Below are positions 36,098 through 46,234 of a stretch of DNA of 64,000 bases, piece after piece. The stretch comes from Ahrensia sp. (lineage in GTDB: Bacteria; Pseudomonadota; Alphaproteobacteria; Rhizobiales; Rhizobiaceae): the NCBI GenBank assembly GCA_002698425.1, contig NZXU01000101.1, positions 62,001 through 126,000 on the forward strand, written 5' to 3'. The stretch's first letter is position 1. The number at the start of each line of letters is the position of its first letter. The translations under genes and the position numbers were made by a program. The notes beneath the pieces were generated by a model. That model saw nothing but the letters and a program-made list of their open reading frames with translations, ran no database searches and had not been told where the DNA came from.

Positions 36098-37012
36098 ATG
36101 ACTATTACTGCATCACTCGTAAAACAACTCCGCGACATGACTGGCGCGGGCATGATGGACTGTAAGGCTGCGCTGACCGAAACCGGCGGCAATATCGAGG
36201 AAGCCGTTGACTGGCTGCGCAAGAAAGGCATCGCGAAGGCCGACAAGAAGTCCGGTCGCACGGCGGCCGAAGGTCTGGTGGGTGTTGCATCCGACGACAA
36301 CGGCGCAGTCGTGGTCGAAGTGAACTCCGAGACCGACTTCGTTGCCCGCAACGAAGCCTTCCAGGAACTCGTCCGCAACATTGCTGACGCCGCTCTGGCG
36401 ACCGACGGGTCCGTCGAGGCTGTCGCTTCTGCGGCTTATCCGGGTGGTTCGAAAACCATCGAGCAGGCCGTCAAGGACGCCGTCGCTACGATCGGCGAGA
36501 ACATGGCTCTTCGCCGTGCCGCCCGTCTGGACGGCACCGTGGCAACCTATGTCCACAATTCTGTAAGCGACGGCCTGGGCAAGCTTGGCGTGCTCGTCGC
36601 CATCGAAACCGCGGGCGACAAGGATGCCGCGCGTGCCTTCGGACGGCAGGTTGCCATGCATGTCGCCGCGACCAACCCGATGGCGCTTGACGTCACCGAT
36701 CTCGATCAGGCCGCCGTCGAGCGCGAACGCGCGATCTTCTCCGAACAGGCGCGCGCTTCGGGCAAGCCGGAGAACATCATCGAGAAGATGGTCGAAGGCC
36801 GTCTGCGCAAGTTCTACGAAGAGGTCTGCCTGGTTAAACAGGCTTTCGTCATCAATCCGGATCTGACGGTCGAAAAGGCGCTTGCCGAGGCCGAAAAGGA
36901 AATCGGCGCGCCGGCGAAGATCGCCGGCTTCGTCCGCTTCGCGCTCGGCGAGGGCGTGGAGAAGGAAGAAACCGACTTCGCAGCCGAAGTGGCGGCCGCC
37001 GCGAAGGGCTGA
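36098..37012 (+). CDS. tsf: Elongation factor Ts
   Basis: Guanine nucleotide exchange factor for EF-Tu, 304 residues. The N-terminal UBA-like domain (1-55, [18 protein letters not shown]) is followed by the core dimerisation domains; the conserved [11 protein letters not shown] stretch is present. It lies 137 bases after rpsB, with a hairpin between. The C-terminus ends normally at about the family length. Confidence 0.98.
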   Translation: MTITASLVKQLRDMTGAGMMDCKAALTETGGNIEEAVDWLRKKGIAKADKKSGRTAAEGLVGVASDDNGAVVVEVNSETDFVARNEAFQELVRNIADAALATDGSVEAVASAAYPGGSKTIEQAVKDAVATIGENMALRRAARLDGTVATYVHNSVSDGLGKLGVLVAIETAGDKDAARAFGRQVAMHVAATNPMALDVTDLDQAAVERERAIFSEQARASGKPENIIEKMVEGRLRKFYEEVCLVKQAFVINPDLTVEKALAEAEKEIGAPAKIAGFVRFALGEGVEKEETDFAAEVAAAAKG

Positions 37013-37057
37013 TCCTGACCTCATACGGCAATCCTCTGGATTGTCGAAAACCGATCG

Positions 37058-37083
37058 GGGCACCGCGTGACAACGCGGTGCCC
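37058..37083 (+). other. Perfect 11-pair hairpin between tsf and pyrH
   Basis: GGGCACCGCGT-GACA-ACGCGGTGCCC, followed by TTCATGT, a poor U-tract. It may act as a leaky terminator that lowers pyrH relative to tsf, or as a processing site. Confidence 0.6.
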
Positions 37084-37129
37084 TTCATGTATCGGGAGGT
37101 CAATTCAATCCGGTTTTCGATGTTGTTTC

Positions 37130-37861
37130 ATGACAGTGGCTCCCATCTACAGACGTGTTCTTCTCAAGGTCTCGGGCGAAGCCCTCATGGGCAAGCAGGG
37201 TTTCGGGATCGATGTGGAGGTGGCGGACCGGATCGCCGGTGACATCAAGGACGCCACCGATATGGGCGTCCAGGTCGCCGTGGTGATCGGCGGCGGAAAC
37301 ATCTTCCGCGGCGTCGCCGTCGCCTCGAAGGGCGGCGACCGGGTGACCGGCGACCACATGGGCATGCTGGCGACGGTCATCAATTCGCTGGCGCTCAGAA
37401 CCTCGCTGGTCAAGAAGGGAGTCGACGCCGTCGTGTTGTCCGCCATCGCGATGCCGCAGTTGTGCGAAAGCTTCTCGCAGCGCAAGGCGATGTGGAACAT
37501 CGAACAGGGGCGGGTGGTGATTTTCGCCGGAGGAACGGGCAATCCCTATTTCACGACCGATTCGGCCGCTGCTCTGCGTGCCGCCGAGATCGGCGCCGAT
37601 GCGCTGTTCAAGGGAACCCAGGTCGACGGCATCTATTCCGCCGATCCGAAGCGCGTTCCGGACGCCGAACGGTTCCCCGTGATAACCCATGACGAGGTGC
37701 TGGCCCGCGGCCTTTCCGTCATGGATGTCGCGGCCATCGCCTTGACCCGCGAAAACCGTATTCCCATTGTGGTGTTTTCCATTCATGAGCGCGGCGGTTT
37801 CCGGCAGATATTGCAGGGCGGAGGACACGCCACTCTGGTCACCGAGAAAATGGCGTCTTAG
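37130..37861 (+). CDS. pyrH: UMP kinase
   Basis: Phosphorylates UMP to UDP, 243 residues, of the amino-acid-kinase fold. Recognised by RRVLLKVSGEALMG at the N-terminus, VVIGGGNIFRG and GTGNPYFTTDSAAALRA. Hexameric and usually UTP-inhibited. The ATG at 37130 gives the family N-terminus; 21 extra upstream residues of the open frame are unlikely. frr follows after 20 bases. Confidence 0.97.
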   Translation: MTVAPIYRRVLLKVSGEALMGKQGFGIDVEVADRIAGDIKDATDMGVQVAVVIGGGNIFRGVAVASKGGDRVTGDHMGMLATVINSLALRTSLVKKGVDAVVLSAIAMPQLCESFSQRKAMWNIEQGRVVIFAGGTGNPYFTTDSAAALRAAEIGADALFKGTQVDGIYSADPKRVPDAERFPVITHDEVLARGLSVMDVAAIALTRENRIPIVVFSIHERGGFRQILQGGGHATLVTEKMAS

Positions 37862-37881
37862 GGCAATAAGAGGACTTAACA

Positions 37882-38442
37882 ATGAGCCAGTCATTTGATC
37901 TTGCCGATCTGAAACGCCGGATGGACGGCGCTGTAACCGCTTTCAAGGGCGACCTCGCCGGCCTGCGCACGGGCCGGGCCTCGCCGTCGCTTCTCGATCC
38001 GATCATGGTCGAGGCCTATGGATCGCAGATGCCGATCACCCAGGTCGCCAATGTGAACGTGCCCGAGCCGCGCATGCTCGCCGTCTCGGTCTGGGACAAG
38101 TCGATGGTCTCGGCCGTCGAGAAGGCGATCCGCGAATCGAGCCTGGGCCTGAATCCGATGACCGACGGGACCACGGTGCGTGTGCCGCTTCCGGAACTCA
38201 ACGAGGAGCGCCGCCGGGAACTGGTCAAGATCGCGCACCAATATGCGGAGAACGCCCGCGTCGCCGCGCGCCATGTCCGTCGCGACGGTATGGACACGCT
38301 GAAGCGTCTCGAAAAGGATGGCGAGATGAGCCAGGACGACAGCCGCTCCAAGTCCGACGAGGTCCAGAAAGCGACTGACAAGACCATCGAGGAAATCGAT
38401 TCCCTGCTCGAGGCGAAAGAGCAGGAAATCATGCAGGTGTAG
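37882..38442 (+). CDS. frr: Ribosome recycling factor
   Basis: Releases ribosomes from mRNA after termination together with EF-G. It is 186 residues, the usual length, with the three-helix-bundle and beta/alpha/beta domain pattern. Conserved stretches include [28 protein letters not shown] and [20 protein letters not shown]. It lies 35 bases before uppS in the same run. Confidence 0.97.
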   Translation: MSQSFDLADLKRRMDGAVTAFKGDLAGLRTGRASPSLLDPIMVEAYGSQMPITQVANVNVPEPRMLAVSVWDKSMVSAVEKAIRESSLGLNPMTDGTTVRVPLPELNEERRRELVKIAHQYAENARVAARHVRRDGMDTLKRLEKDGEMSQDDSRSKSDEVQKATDKTIEEIDSLLEAKEQEIMQV

Positions 38443-38477
38443 TTCGGAGACGGAACGCTCAGGAGAGATCGATCGCC

Positions 38478-39227
38478 TTGGCCGATGACAGCCAGAACCG
38501 CGAAACAGTGACGCCCCGCCATGTCGGTATCATCATGGACGGGAACGGGCGGTGGGCCGCTGCTCGCCGCAAGCCGCGCGGTTTTGGACACAAGGCAGGC
38601 GTCGACGCCGTTCGCAAGGCTGTGCGCGCCGCTAATGAGCTCGGAATTTCCCACCTGACGCTTTACGCGTTCTCATCCGAAAACTGGTCCCGCCCGCAGC
38701 AGGAAGTGCGTGATTTGCTGGGCCTGATGAAGCTGTTCATCACGCGCGATCTCGCGGAGCTGTGCGCGAATGGCGTGCGTATCCGCGTGATCGGGTCGCG
38801 CAGCGGGCTTTCCCCCGACATTCTTGGCCTGATCGAGACCGCCGAATCCCGCTCGCGAGACAATTCGGCGCTCAATCTGAACATTGCCTTCAATTATGGC
38901 GGTCGCGACGAGATCCGCCGTGCATTTGCGCGCCTGGTGGGTGAATTCGCGCAGGAGGGCAGGGATCCGAGCACGATCACGGAAGCCGACATCGCCGGCG
39001 CCCTTGATACCGGCGGACAGCCCGATCCGGACCTGCTGATCCGCACCAGCGGCGAGATGCGGCTTTCCAACTTCATGCTTTGGCAATCCGCCTATTCGGA
39101 GCTTGTCTTCCTTCCCTGCATGTGGCCCGACTTCGACAAGTCGTGGATGGAGCAGGCGATCGAGGAATATGCCTCGCGGACGCGTCGCTTCGGCGGCGTG
39201 GACGACGCGAAAGACATCGCATTATGA
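38478..39227 (+). CDS. uppS: Isoprenyl transferase (undecaprenyl diphosphate synthase)
   Basis: Makes undecaprenyl diphosphate, the carrier lipid for peptidoglycan and polysaccharides, by cis-prenyl elongation. The 249-residue protein has the catalytic D21 in [13 protein letters not shown] and the conserved [11 protein letters not shown] and [20 protein letters not shown]. The start codon is TTG at 38478, which suggests limited initiation; no in-frame ATG precedes D21. The stop overlaps cdsA by four bases (ATGA). Confidence 0.96.
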   Translation: MADDSQNRETVTPRHVGIIMDGNGRWAAARRKPRGFGHKAGVDAVRKAVRAANELGISHLTLYAFSSENWSRPQQEVRDLLGLMKLFITRDLAELCANGVRIRVIGSRSGLSPDILGLIETAESRSRDNSALNLNIAFNYGGRDEIRRAFARLVGEFAQEGRDPSTITEADIAGALDTGGQPDPDLLIRTSGEMRLSNFMLWQSAYSELVFLPCMWPDFDKSWMEQAIEEYASRTRRFGGVDDAKDIAL

Positions 39228-40036
39228 ATGACTTGCGAGCGCGAATTGCATCGGCCGTCATTCTGGCGGTTCTGGTGCTCGGCTCGACACTCGTCGGCGG
39301 CTGGCTGTTCGCGATCATCTGTACGCTCATCGCGATGATCGTTTGGGCCGAATGGTTCGACGTCGTCTCGCCCAATGGTGACGACAGGGTTCGGTTGCTC
39401 GGTTTCTTCTTTCTGGGTCTCCTGTTCGTTGCCGGATTGATCTTGACGAACGGGACGATGCCGTATGTCTGGGCTCTCGCAACAGTCGCTTTTGCGGCGG
39501 CCAGTGCGAGCATGGCTGGCGGGAAATGGGCTGTCGCGGGGTTTGTCTATTCCGGCCTCGCGCTGGTGGCCCTGAACATGTTGCGCCATTCCGACACGAA
39601 TGCCTCCGGGCTGGTGGCGATCCTGTTCCTGTTCGCAGTCGTTTGGGCAACCGATATCGGCGCCTATTTTGCCGGTCGGCATTTCGGCGGACCGAAAATT
39701 GCCCCGGCGATCTCGCCGAAGAAAACCTGGTCCGGCGGGTTCGGCGGGGTAGGGTCGGCCATCGTCGCGGGGTTGCTGGTCTTTTTCTTCGCGGGGCGCG
39801 AGGCCTACGGTCTTGCCGTCGGTCTCGCCATCGTCCTGTCAGTGATTTCGCAGGCGGGCGATTTCTTCGAATCGTGGATAAAGCGACGCAATGGCGTAAA
39901 GGATTCGAGCCATATCATTCCGGGCCATGGCGGTTTCATGGACCGCGTGGACGGCCTGGTTTTCGCGGCGATCGCGCTTTGGGCGCTTGGCGTTCTGGAG
40001 GGTGGCTTCAGCCGGCCGGCTGAAGCCTTTTTTTGA
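39224..40036 (+). CDS. cdsA: Phosphatidate cytidylyltransferase
   Basis: Makes CDP-diacylglycerol from phosphatidate and CTP, the branch point for all phospholipids. Of 270 residues most lie in about seven membrane helices; the family signature is visible in ISPKKTWSG and in [15 protein letters not shown] near the C-terminus. The ATG at 39224 overlaps the uppS stop, while the open frame to 39080 lies within uppS. rseP follows after 77 bases; dxr, often found here in other bacteria, is absent. Confidence 0.96.
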   Translation: MNDLRARIASAVILAVLVLGSTLVGGWLFAIICTLIAMIVWAEWFDVVSPNGDDRVRLLGFFFLGLLFVAGLILTNGTMPYVWALATVAFAAASASMAGGKWAVAGFVYSGLALVALNMLRHSDTNASGLVAILFLFAVVWATDIGAYFAGRHFGGPKIAPAISPKKTWSGGFGGVGSAIVAGLLVFFFAGREAYGLAVGLAIVLSVISQAGDFFESWIKRRNGVKDSSHIIPGHGGFMDRVDGLVFAAIALWALGVLEGGFSRPAEAFF

Positions 40037-40113
40037 TTGTCAGCGGGATGTTTTGCCACGCTGCCGCCGGATTTCGGCTGCGATATGAACCGGGGAACTG
40101 ACAGGGATTGGCC

Positions 40114-41265
40114 ATGCTGAGTTTTGTAACGGGCTTGTTTGCGACCGACGGTTTCATCGTTGGCACGTTACTGCCCTTCCTCTTCGTTCTTCTGATCGTG
40201 GTTTTTGTGCATGAACTCGGCCACTATCTGGTCGGCCGGTGGTGCGGGATCGGCGCCAAGGTCTTTTCGGTCGGGTTCGGCCCCGAACTCGCTGGCTTTA
40301 CCGACCGCAAGGGAACGCGCTGGCGGCTGTCCTGGATTCCGCTCGGCGGTTACGTGAAGTTCGTCGGCGACATGAACGCCACGTCCATGCCCGAAGGACA
40401 GTCCACAGAGACGCTGACGCCGGAGGAACAGGCGGTCGCTTTTCCCAACAAGTCGGTCGGCCGCCGGGCGGCTACGGTTTTCGCCGGCCCGCTTGCGAAT
40501 TTCGTCTTCGCGATCGCGATTTTTACCGCGATTTTCTCGCTCTACGGACGCGGGGTGGCTGACCCGGTCGTTTCGGAAATCCGGCCCGGAAGCGTCGCGG
40601 AGCGAGTCGGCATCATGCCCGGCGACAAATTCGTCAGCCTGGACGGAATTCCCGTCGAGCAGTTTTCCGACGTTCAACGCTACGTATCGATCCGCTCCGG
40701 CGAGACCATCGAAATGGTGATGGAACGGGCCGGGGAGATGCTGACATTCGATGTCACGCCCGAGCGGCTCGAAATCGAGGATCGATTCGGCAACAAGATG
40801 GAGCAGGGGATCATCGGCGTGCTCAATGATCGCCAGACCGGCGGTCACAGGATCGAGCATTACGGCGTCGGCGAATCCTTTGTCATGGCGGTCACCGAAA
40901 CCGGCTATGTGATCAAGCGGACCGGCGGCTACATCGCGGGCATATTCTCAGGCCGGGAGAAGCCGGATCAGATAGGCGGACCGATTCGCGTCGCCAAGAT
41001 GTCCGGTCAGGTCGCGACGCTCGGTTTCGTTGCGTTGCTCAACCTCGCCGCGATATTGTCGATTTCGATTGGATTGTTGAACCTGTTGCCCGTGCCAATC
41101 CTTGATGGCGGGCATCTCGTATTCTACGCTTTCGAGGCCATGCGGGGCAGACCGGTCCCCGAAAATGCGCAGGAATACGGATATCGCATCGGATTCGGCC
41201 TGATTCTCGGTTTGATGGTGTTCGCAACGTGGAATGACATCACGTCGCTGCTCGGGGGGAGTTAG
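40114..41265 (+). CDS. rseP: Site-2 protease RseP (MmpA)
   Basis: Inner-membrane zinc metalloprotease that cleaves membrane proteins such as anti-sigma factors and signal-peptide remnants. It has 383 residues. Zinc ligands are H33 and H37 with catalytic E34 (HELGH) in the first helix, and the third ligand lies in PVPILDGGH near the C-terminus. One PDZ domain (about 145-225) is visible, against two in E. coli RseP; the Caulobacter homologue MmpA is similar. In-frame TTG at 40108 is an alternative start. Confidence 0.95.
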   Translation: MLSFVTGLFATDGFIVGTLLPFLFVLLIVVFVHELGHYLVGRWCGIGAKVFSVGFGPELAGFTDRKGTRWRLSWIPLGGYVKFVGDMNATSMPEGQSTETLTPEEQAVAFPNKSVGRRAATVFAGPLANFVFAIAIFTAIFSLYGRGVADPVVSEIRPGSVAERVGIMPGDKFVSLDGIPVEQFSDVQRYVSIRSGETIEMVMERAGEMLTFDVTPERLEIEDRFGNKMEQGIIGVLNDRQTGGHRIEHYGVGESFVMAVTETGYVIKRTGGYIAGIFSGREKPDQIGGPIRVAKMSGQVATLGFVALLNLAAILSISIGLLNLLPVPILDGGHLVFYAFEAMRGRPVPENAQEYGYRIGFGLILGLMVFATWNDITSLLGGS

Positions 41266-41361
41266 GGTGGATTTTAATCAAATTGTTTACCATCCGGGCA
41301 TTTCGCGCGTGACGATTTTGCCACGCAGGGCGCCTTCGTAAACGCATTTTAACCGGAGCCC

Positions 41362-41389
41362 TTGCGTGTGAAATGAAAGCCTGTAATAC
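41362..41389 (+). promoter_or_regulatory. Candidate bamA promoter
   Basis: TTGCGT (41362-41367), 16 bases and TAATAC (41384-41389) lie 71 bases before the bamA start in the 194-base gap after rseP. It would give bamA a promoter separate from the upstream run. Confidence 0.4.
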
Positions 41390-41459
41390 GGTCAATTCAA
41401 TGATTTATGTTCACAAGACCCGTAAAGAGGCGGACGGGAAAAGAGGGGAAACGGACCGA

Positions 41460-43793
41460 ATGAAGCCGGCACCGAAACTTTTAAGCGCCGTATCCGCAAT
41501 CGCCTTGGCGCTCACCCCAGCTGTTGGCGGGGGCATAGTCGCGACTCTCAGCGCCGTATCGACCGCCGAAGCGGCCGTCGTGCGTGCGATATCCGTTCGC
41601 GGCAATCAGCGTGTTTCCTCGTCCACCGTCTCCAATCTCATCGGCTACCAGCCCGGCAAGAACTATTCGGCCGCCGCTGTCGACGATGCGGTCAAGAAGC
41701 TTTTCGCGACCGGCCTGTTTTCCGACGTCAATGTTTCGGTTTCCGGTTCGACCCTGGTGGTGACGGTTTCCGAATTGTCCATCGTCAACCAGGTCGTCTT
41801 CCGCGGCAACCGCAAGCAGAAGGACGACCGCCTGAAAGGCGTCGTCCAGCTTCAGCCGCGCAGCACCTTCGATCAGGTGACGCTCGACGCCGACGTCGAG
41901 GCGATCAAGGACGCCTATGGCAGTATCGGTCGCAACGATGTGAGCGTCTATCCGGAGGTTGTCGACCTTGGCGAGGGGCGCGTTAACGTCGTGTTCCAGA
42001 TCGACGAGGGCGGTCGCACGAAGATCACGCAGGTCAACTTCATCGGGAACAACGCCTTCAGCGATCGTCGCCTGCAGGGCGTCATCTCGACGAAGCGGTC
42101 CAATTTCCTGTCGTGGATGACGCGTAACGACATTTATGACGATCAGCGCCTCGCCGCCGACGAGGAGATGCTTCGCCAGTTCTATTTCAATCACGGCTAT
42201 GCGGATTTCCGCATTCTTGCCTCCAATGGTGACATCGATCCGAACACCGGAAACGTGATGATCACGATCGAGGTCGACGAAGGCGAGAAATATCGCTTCG
42301 GCAACATCGACATCGACAGCTCGGTCAGCGGCGTCACGCCTGACGATCTTCGCCAGACGGTGAAGACGCGCAACGGCAGGATTTATGCCGCCGAGGATGT
42401 CGAGGATACGCTGATCGCGATGTCCGAGCGTTTGGCCGCCAACGGCTTCCCCTTCGCGGAAGTGACGCCGGTCGGCAATCGCAATTTCGAGAACGGAACG
42501 ATCGACGTTTCCTACGTGGTCGATCAGGGCCAGAGGGCGTTTATCGAGCGCATCGAGATTGTCGGCAATGCGCGTACGCGCGATTACGTGATCCGTCGCG
42601 AGTTCGACCTTTCGGAAGGCGACGCTTTCAACCAGATTCTGCTGTGCCGCGCGCAGAAGCGCCTTGAGGCTCTCGACTACTTCGAACGGGTCGACATCAC
42701 GACGCGTCCCGGCTCCGCTCCGGACCGGGTGGTCGTCGTTGTGAACGCCGTCGACAAGTCGACCGGTGAGTTCGGAATCGGCGCCGGCTACACGACGGGC
42801 GGCGACTCGGGAGGCGGTATTGCTGTCGAGGCGAGCGTTTCCGAGCGCAACTTCCTTGGCCGCGGCCAGACGGTTCGTCTGAGCGCCGGTGGCGGTGTCG
42901 ACAACCGTACCTACAATATTTCGTTCACCGAGCCGTATTTCCTCGGCTACCGGCTGGCGGCGACGGCTTCTGCCTTCAAACGCACGAATGATTACGATAA
43001 TTACGGTATCGATTCCCAGGGCGGATCGATCAATTTCGGATTGCCGATCACGGAAGATCTGAGAGCCAATGTCGGTTATCGCTTCCAGCAGGACAAGTAT
43101 ACGGACCTCGACTGTATCACCCCCACGACTCCCGCTTCGATTTGTGCGGACACTGCGGGTGGCACCAATACGACGTGGAACAAGTCTGCGGCCTTCTATG
43201 GGCTGACCTACAATGATGTCGATGACGCCCAGGATCCGCATGAGGGGCTCTATCTGGACTTCGGCCAGGAAATCGCTGGCCTTGGCGGCGACGCCAAACA
43301 TGTCCAGTCTGTCTTCAAGGGTGTGTATTTCCATACCCTGTCCGACGACGCGGATCTCGTTGGTCTCGTGAAGGTCGGCGCCGGTAACATCACCGGTTTG
43401 GGGCAGTCGGTTCGTACCGTTGATCATTTCCGCCTCGGCCCGTCCCATATCCGCGGTTTCGCGGCCAACGGCATCGGCCCGGTTGACACGAATGGCGACC
43501 GGATCGGCGGCAAGACCTACTTCAATGCGACTGCCGAAGCCCAGTTCCCGATCCCGGCCATACCGCGTGATATCGGTTTGAAGGGTGCTGTTTTTGCCGA
43601 TGCGGCGACTTTGTATGGGCATGACTCGGCAAGCGCTTCGGGTACGAGCATGGCGTGGCGCACATCGGCCGGTTTCGGCCTGGTCTGGCAGTCGCCCTTC
43701 GCACCGCTGCGTTTCGATTACGCGATCCCGATCAACAAGCAGCCCACGGACAAGGTGCAGAAGTTCAACTTCTCCATCTCCACCGCGTTTTGA
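41460..43793 (+). CDS. bamA: Outer membrane protein assembly factor BamA
   Basis: Central subunit of the outer-membrane beta-barrel insertase, 777 residues. A long signal peptide (about 1-38, ending TAEAA) is followed by five POTRA domains (about 39-370) and a 16-strand barrel to the end. The barrel carries GAGYTTGGDSGGG and ends in phenylalanine (STAF), the outer-membrane signature. The ATG at 41460 starts at the signal peptide. A terminator lies just after the stop. Confidence 0.96.
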   Translation: MKPAPKLLSAVSAIALALTPAVGGGIVATLSAVSTAEAAVVRAISVRGNQRVSSSTVSNLIGYQPGKNYSAAAVDDAVKKLFATGLFSDVNVSVSGSTLVVTVSELSIVNQVVFRGNRKQKDDRLKGVVQLQPRSTFDQVTLDADVEAIKDAYGSIGRNDVSVYPEVVDLGEGRVNVVFQIDEGGRTKITQVNFIGNNAFSDRRLQGVISTKRSNFLSWMTRNDIYDDQRLAADEEMLRQFYFNHGYADFRILASNGDIDPNTGNVMITIEVDEGEKYRFGNIDIDSSVSGVTPDDLRQTVKTRNGRIYAAEDVEDTLIAMSERLAANGFPFAEVTPVGNRNFENGTIDVSYVVDQGQRAFIERIEIVGNARTRDYVIRREFDLSEGDAFNQILLCRAQKRLEALDYFERVDITTRPGSAPDRVVVVVNAVDKSTGEFGIGAGYTTGGDSGGGIAVEASVSERNFLGRGQTVRLSAGGGVDNRTYNISFTEPYFLGYRLAATASAFKRTNDYDNYGIDSQGGSINFGLPITEDLRANVGYRFQQDKYTDLDCITPTTPASICADTAGGTNTTWNKSAAFYGLTYNDVDDAQDPHEGLYLDFGQEIAGLGGDAKHVQSVFKGVYFHTLSDDADLVGLVKVGAGNITGLGQSVRTVDHFRLGPSHIRGFAANGIGPVDTNGDRIGGKTYFNATAEAQFPIPAIPRDIGLKGAVFADAATLYGHDSASASGTSMAWRTSAGFGLVWQSPFAPLRFDYAIPINKQPTDKVQKFNFSISTAF

Positions 43794-43799
43794 TCGAAT

Positions 43800-43826
43800 G
43801 GCCCGGCGTCGCGCCGGGCCGTTTTT
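43800..43826 (+). terminator. Intrinsic terminator abutting the lpxD start
   Basis: GGCCCGGCG-TCG-CGCCGGGCC, a perfect nine-pair stem, is followed by G and five T residues. It begins seven bases after the bamA stop and its T-run ends three bases before the lpxD GTG at 43830. Confidence 0.85.
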
Positions 43827-43829
43827 CTC

Positions 43830-44897
43830 GTGTCAGTCACCTCTCCCGATTTCCTGAAGCCTGTTGAGACGCTGAGTTCAGCCGATCTGGCCCGCATTTG
43901 CGACGGCCGGGTCGTCGAGGGTACGCGCGGCGAGATTGCGATTGATCGTCTCTCATCTGTCGCTGAGCCGAAGCCCGGCTCGCTGATCTTCATCCAGCCG
44001 GGAAAGCATCCCGCGGAACCGGGCCGAATTGGCGGCGTCGGCGCAATTCTGTGCGTCGAAGCGAGCCTGGAATTCTTGCCGGCCGAGCCGGTCAAGATCG
44101 TCGTACAGGCACCGCATCCTGCTTTTGCGAAAATCGGCCGGCACCTTTTTCCTGACAGTCTTGGCCCCGGTCGGGTCAGCGCCTCGAAAGGGCTGTCGCC
44201 TGACTTCCCTGCAGCGCATATTTCCGTTCTGGCGCAAATCGAGGAAGGCGTGGTCATCGAACCGGGCGCGGTGATCGGCGACCATGCGGCGATTGGCCGA
44301 AATACGGTCGTTGGTGCGAATGCGGTTATTGCCGACCATTGCCAGATCGGCCGCGACTGCCGGATCGGACCTGGCGCCGCGATACAATACGCGCTGATCG
44401 GCAATGGTGTCAGCATATTCGGCGGCGCCCGGATCGGCCAGGATGGCTTTGGCTTTGTGCCGGGACCGGGCGGATTGGAAAAAGTTCCTCAGCTTGGCCG
44501 CGTCATCATTCAGGATCGCGTCGAGATCGGCGCCAATACGACGATCGACCGCGGGGCGCTGGACGACACGGTGATCGGCGAGGGCACGAAAATCGACAAT
44601 CTCGTGCAGATCGCTCACAATGTCCGTATCGGCCGGCACTGCGTCATTGCGGCCCATACAGGTATTTCGGGCAGCGTGACGGTCGGCGACGGATGCATGT
44701 TCGGCGGACGCGTCGGCATCGCGGATCACCTGACCATCGGACATGGGGTGCAGATTGGCGGCTCGTCCGGTGTGATGCACGATATTCCCGACGGGGAACG
44801 ATGGCTCGGCACGCCGGCATTGCCGGCCAAGGTGGCCTTGCGGCAGATCACTGCGTTGCGGAAACTCGTCAGCGCCGATAAGAAGCCCAAAAAGTAA
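43830..44897 (+). CDS. lpxD: UDP-3-O-(3-hydroxyacyl)glucosamine N-acyltransferase LpxD
   Basis: Third lipid A step: it adds the N-linked 3-hydroxyacyl chain. The 355 residues have a uridine-binding N-terminal domain (1-105) and a left-handed beta-helix (about 110-300) ending in a helical tail. The conserved catalytic histidine is in IAHNVRIG, and FGFVPGPGG is present. The start is GTG directly after a terminator, with no visible Shine-Dalgarno, and no other in-frame ATG/GTG/TTG lies nearby. fabZ follows after 15 bases. Confidence 0.95.
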   Translation: MSVTSPDFLKPVETLSSADLARICDGRVVEGTRGEIAIDRLSSVAEPKPGSLIFIQPGKHPAEPGRIGGVGAILCVEASLEFLPAEPVKIVVQAPHPAFAKIGRHLFPDSLGPGRVSASKGLSPDFPAAHISVLAQIEEGVVIEPGAVIGDHAAIGRNTVVGANAVIADHCQIGRDCRIGPGAAIQYALIGNGVSIFGGARIGQDGFGFVPGPGGLEKVPQLGRVIIQDRVEIGANTTIDRGALDDTVIGEGTKIDNLVQIAHNVRIGRHCVIAAHTGISGSVTVGDGCMFGGRVGIADHLTIGHGVQIGGSSGVMHDIPDGERWLGTPALPAKVALRQITALRKLVSADKKPKK

Positions 44898-44912
44898 CTT
44901 GCGGGAATACCG

Positions 44913-45392
44913 ATGACCGATACCGACACGCAGGCTTCCAGCCTTGAGGCCATGGATATTCAGGATTTAATGCTGCTGTTGCCGCACCGCTATCCTTTTC
45001 TCCTTGTAGACCGGATCGTCGATATCGACGGTGACAAATCCGCTGTCGGGATCAAGAATGTTACGGCGAGCGAGCCGCAGTTTCAGGGACATTTCCCGTC
45101 TCGTCCGATCATGCCGGGCGTTTTGATGATTGAAGGCATGGCGCAGACGGCAGGCGCGATCAGCATCAAGGCGGCGGGCCTCGGTCAGCCCGCCCTTATT
45201 TATTTCATGACCATCGACAATGCGAAATTCCGTCGTCCCGTCGTGCCGGGCGACGTGCTCGAATATCATGTGAAGCTGATGAAGAAGCGCGGCACGGTCT
45301 GCCGGTATTCCTGCGTGGCGATGGTTGGAAGCGAGAAGGTCGCGGAAGCCGAACTCACCGCCATGCTCGATGTCCAGGACGCGGAAGGCTGA
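44913..45392 (+). CDS. fabZ: 3-hydroxyacyl-ACP dehydratase FabZ
   Basis: Dehydrates 3-hydroxyacyl-ACP in fatty-acid elongation and competes with LpxA/LpxD for the same substrate. The protein has 159 residues in a hot-dog fold; the catalytic pair is H60 (FQGHFP) and E74 (MIEGMAQT). The order lpxD-fabZ-lpxA is conserved across Proteobacteria. lpxA starts three bases after the stop. Confidence 0.97.
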   Translation: MTDTDTQASSLEAMDIQDLMLLLPHRYPFLLVDRIVDIDGDKSAVGIKNVTASEPQFQGHFPSRPIMPGVLMIEGMAQTAGAISIKAAGLGQPALIYFMTIDNAKFRRPVVPGDVLEYHVKLMKKRGTVCRYSCVAMVGSEKVAEAELTAMLDVQDAEG

Positions 45393-45395
45393 ACA

Positions 45396-46232
45396 GTGCA
45401 ACACGGCGTCTCGTCCGCAATCCATCCGACCGCCTATATCGAGCGCGGCGCCGAGCTTGGCGCCGGCGTGAAGATCGGCCCGTTCTGTCATGTCGGCCCG
45501 CATGTGCGACTCGGCGACAATGTGGAGCTCATGAGTCACGCGGTCGTCATTGGCGACACCTGCATCGGGGAGGACTGCCGTATCTTTCCGCATGCCGTGC
45601 TCGGCGCGGAGCCGCAGAATACCGCCCATGGCGGGTCGCGGACTAGGCTTGTGATCGGTCGCGGAAACACGATCCGCGAAGGCGTCACCATGCATCTGGG
45701 GACCGACAATGCACGTGGCGAGACGACGATCGGCGACAATTGCATGTTCCTGGCCTATTCGCATGTCGCGCATGACTGCGTGCTGGGGAACCATGTGACA
45801 TTCGCGAACAACGTCATGATCGGCGGGCATACAGTCGTGGGTGACAGGGTCATCATCGGCGGCGGGGCCGGTGTGCACCAATTCTGCCGGATCGGCCATC
45901 ACGCCTTCATCGGCGGTCTCGCTGCGGTGCAGGCCGATGTCATCCCCTTCGGGATGATCATGGGCAATCGCGGCTTTCTGGCCGGCCTCAACCTGGTCGG
46001 CATGAAACGATCGGGTATGGAGAAGAGCGAAATCAATGCGCTCAGGCATGCCTTCAAGGATCTGTTTTCGGGAATTGACGGGTCTCTTCGCGAGAACGCT
46101 GCGAAGCTGATTGCCGACAATCCCGGTTCCGAAGCGATCCGCGACATCGCCGATTTCATCCTGGCCGACAGCAGGCGCAAGTTCATGACACCCATATCGT
46201 CCTCGAATGGGCGTCTGGAAACCGGCGACTGA
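45396..46232 (+). CDS. lpxA: UDP-N-acetylglucosamine acyltransferase LpxA
   Basis: First step of lipid A synthesis: 3-O-acylation of UDP-GlcNAc. The 278-residue protein is a trimeric left-handed beta-helix; the catalytic histidine lies in the conserved YSHVAHDC, and GIVTGLNLVGMKR-like VGMKRSG appears near the C-terminus. The start is GTG at 45396. It is two bases from lpxI, so fabZ-lpxA-lpxI-lpxB are tightly packed. Confidence 0.96.
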   Translation: MQHGVSSAIHPTAYIERGAELGAGVKIGPFCHVGPHVRLGDNVELMSHAVVIGDTCIGEDCRIFPHAVLGAEPQNTAHGGSRTRLVIGRGNTIREGVTMHLGTDNARGETTIGDNCMFLAYSHVAHDCVLGNHVTFANNVMIGGHTVVGDRVIIGGGAGVHQFCRIGHHAFIGGLAAVQADVIPFGMIMGNRGFLAGLNLVGMKRSGMEKSEINALRHAFKDLFSGIDGSLRENAAKLIADNPGSEAIRDIADFILADSRRKFMTPISSSNGRLETGD

Positions 46233-46234
46233 AT

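Noticed and set aside
39224..40114. dxr between cdsA and rseP
   Set aside because: Only 77 bases separate the two genes; dxr must be elsewhere, as is usual in this order.
41481..43622. 713-residue open frame antisense to bamA
   Set aside because: Rich in Arg, His, Asp and Val as expected for the complement of GC-rich coding DNA; no domain, no Shine-Dalgarno; bamA is certain on the other strand.
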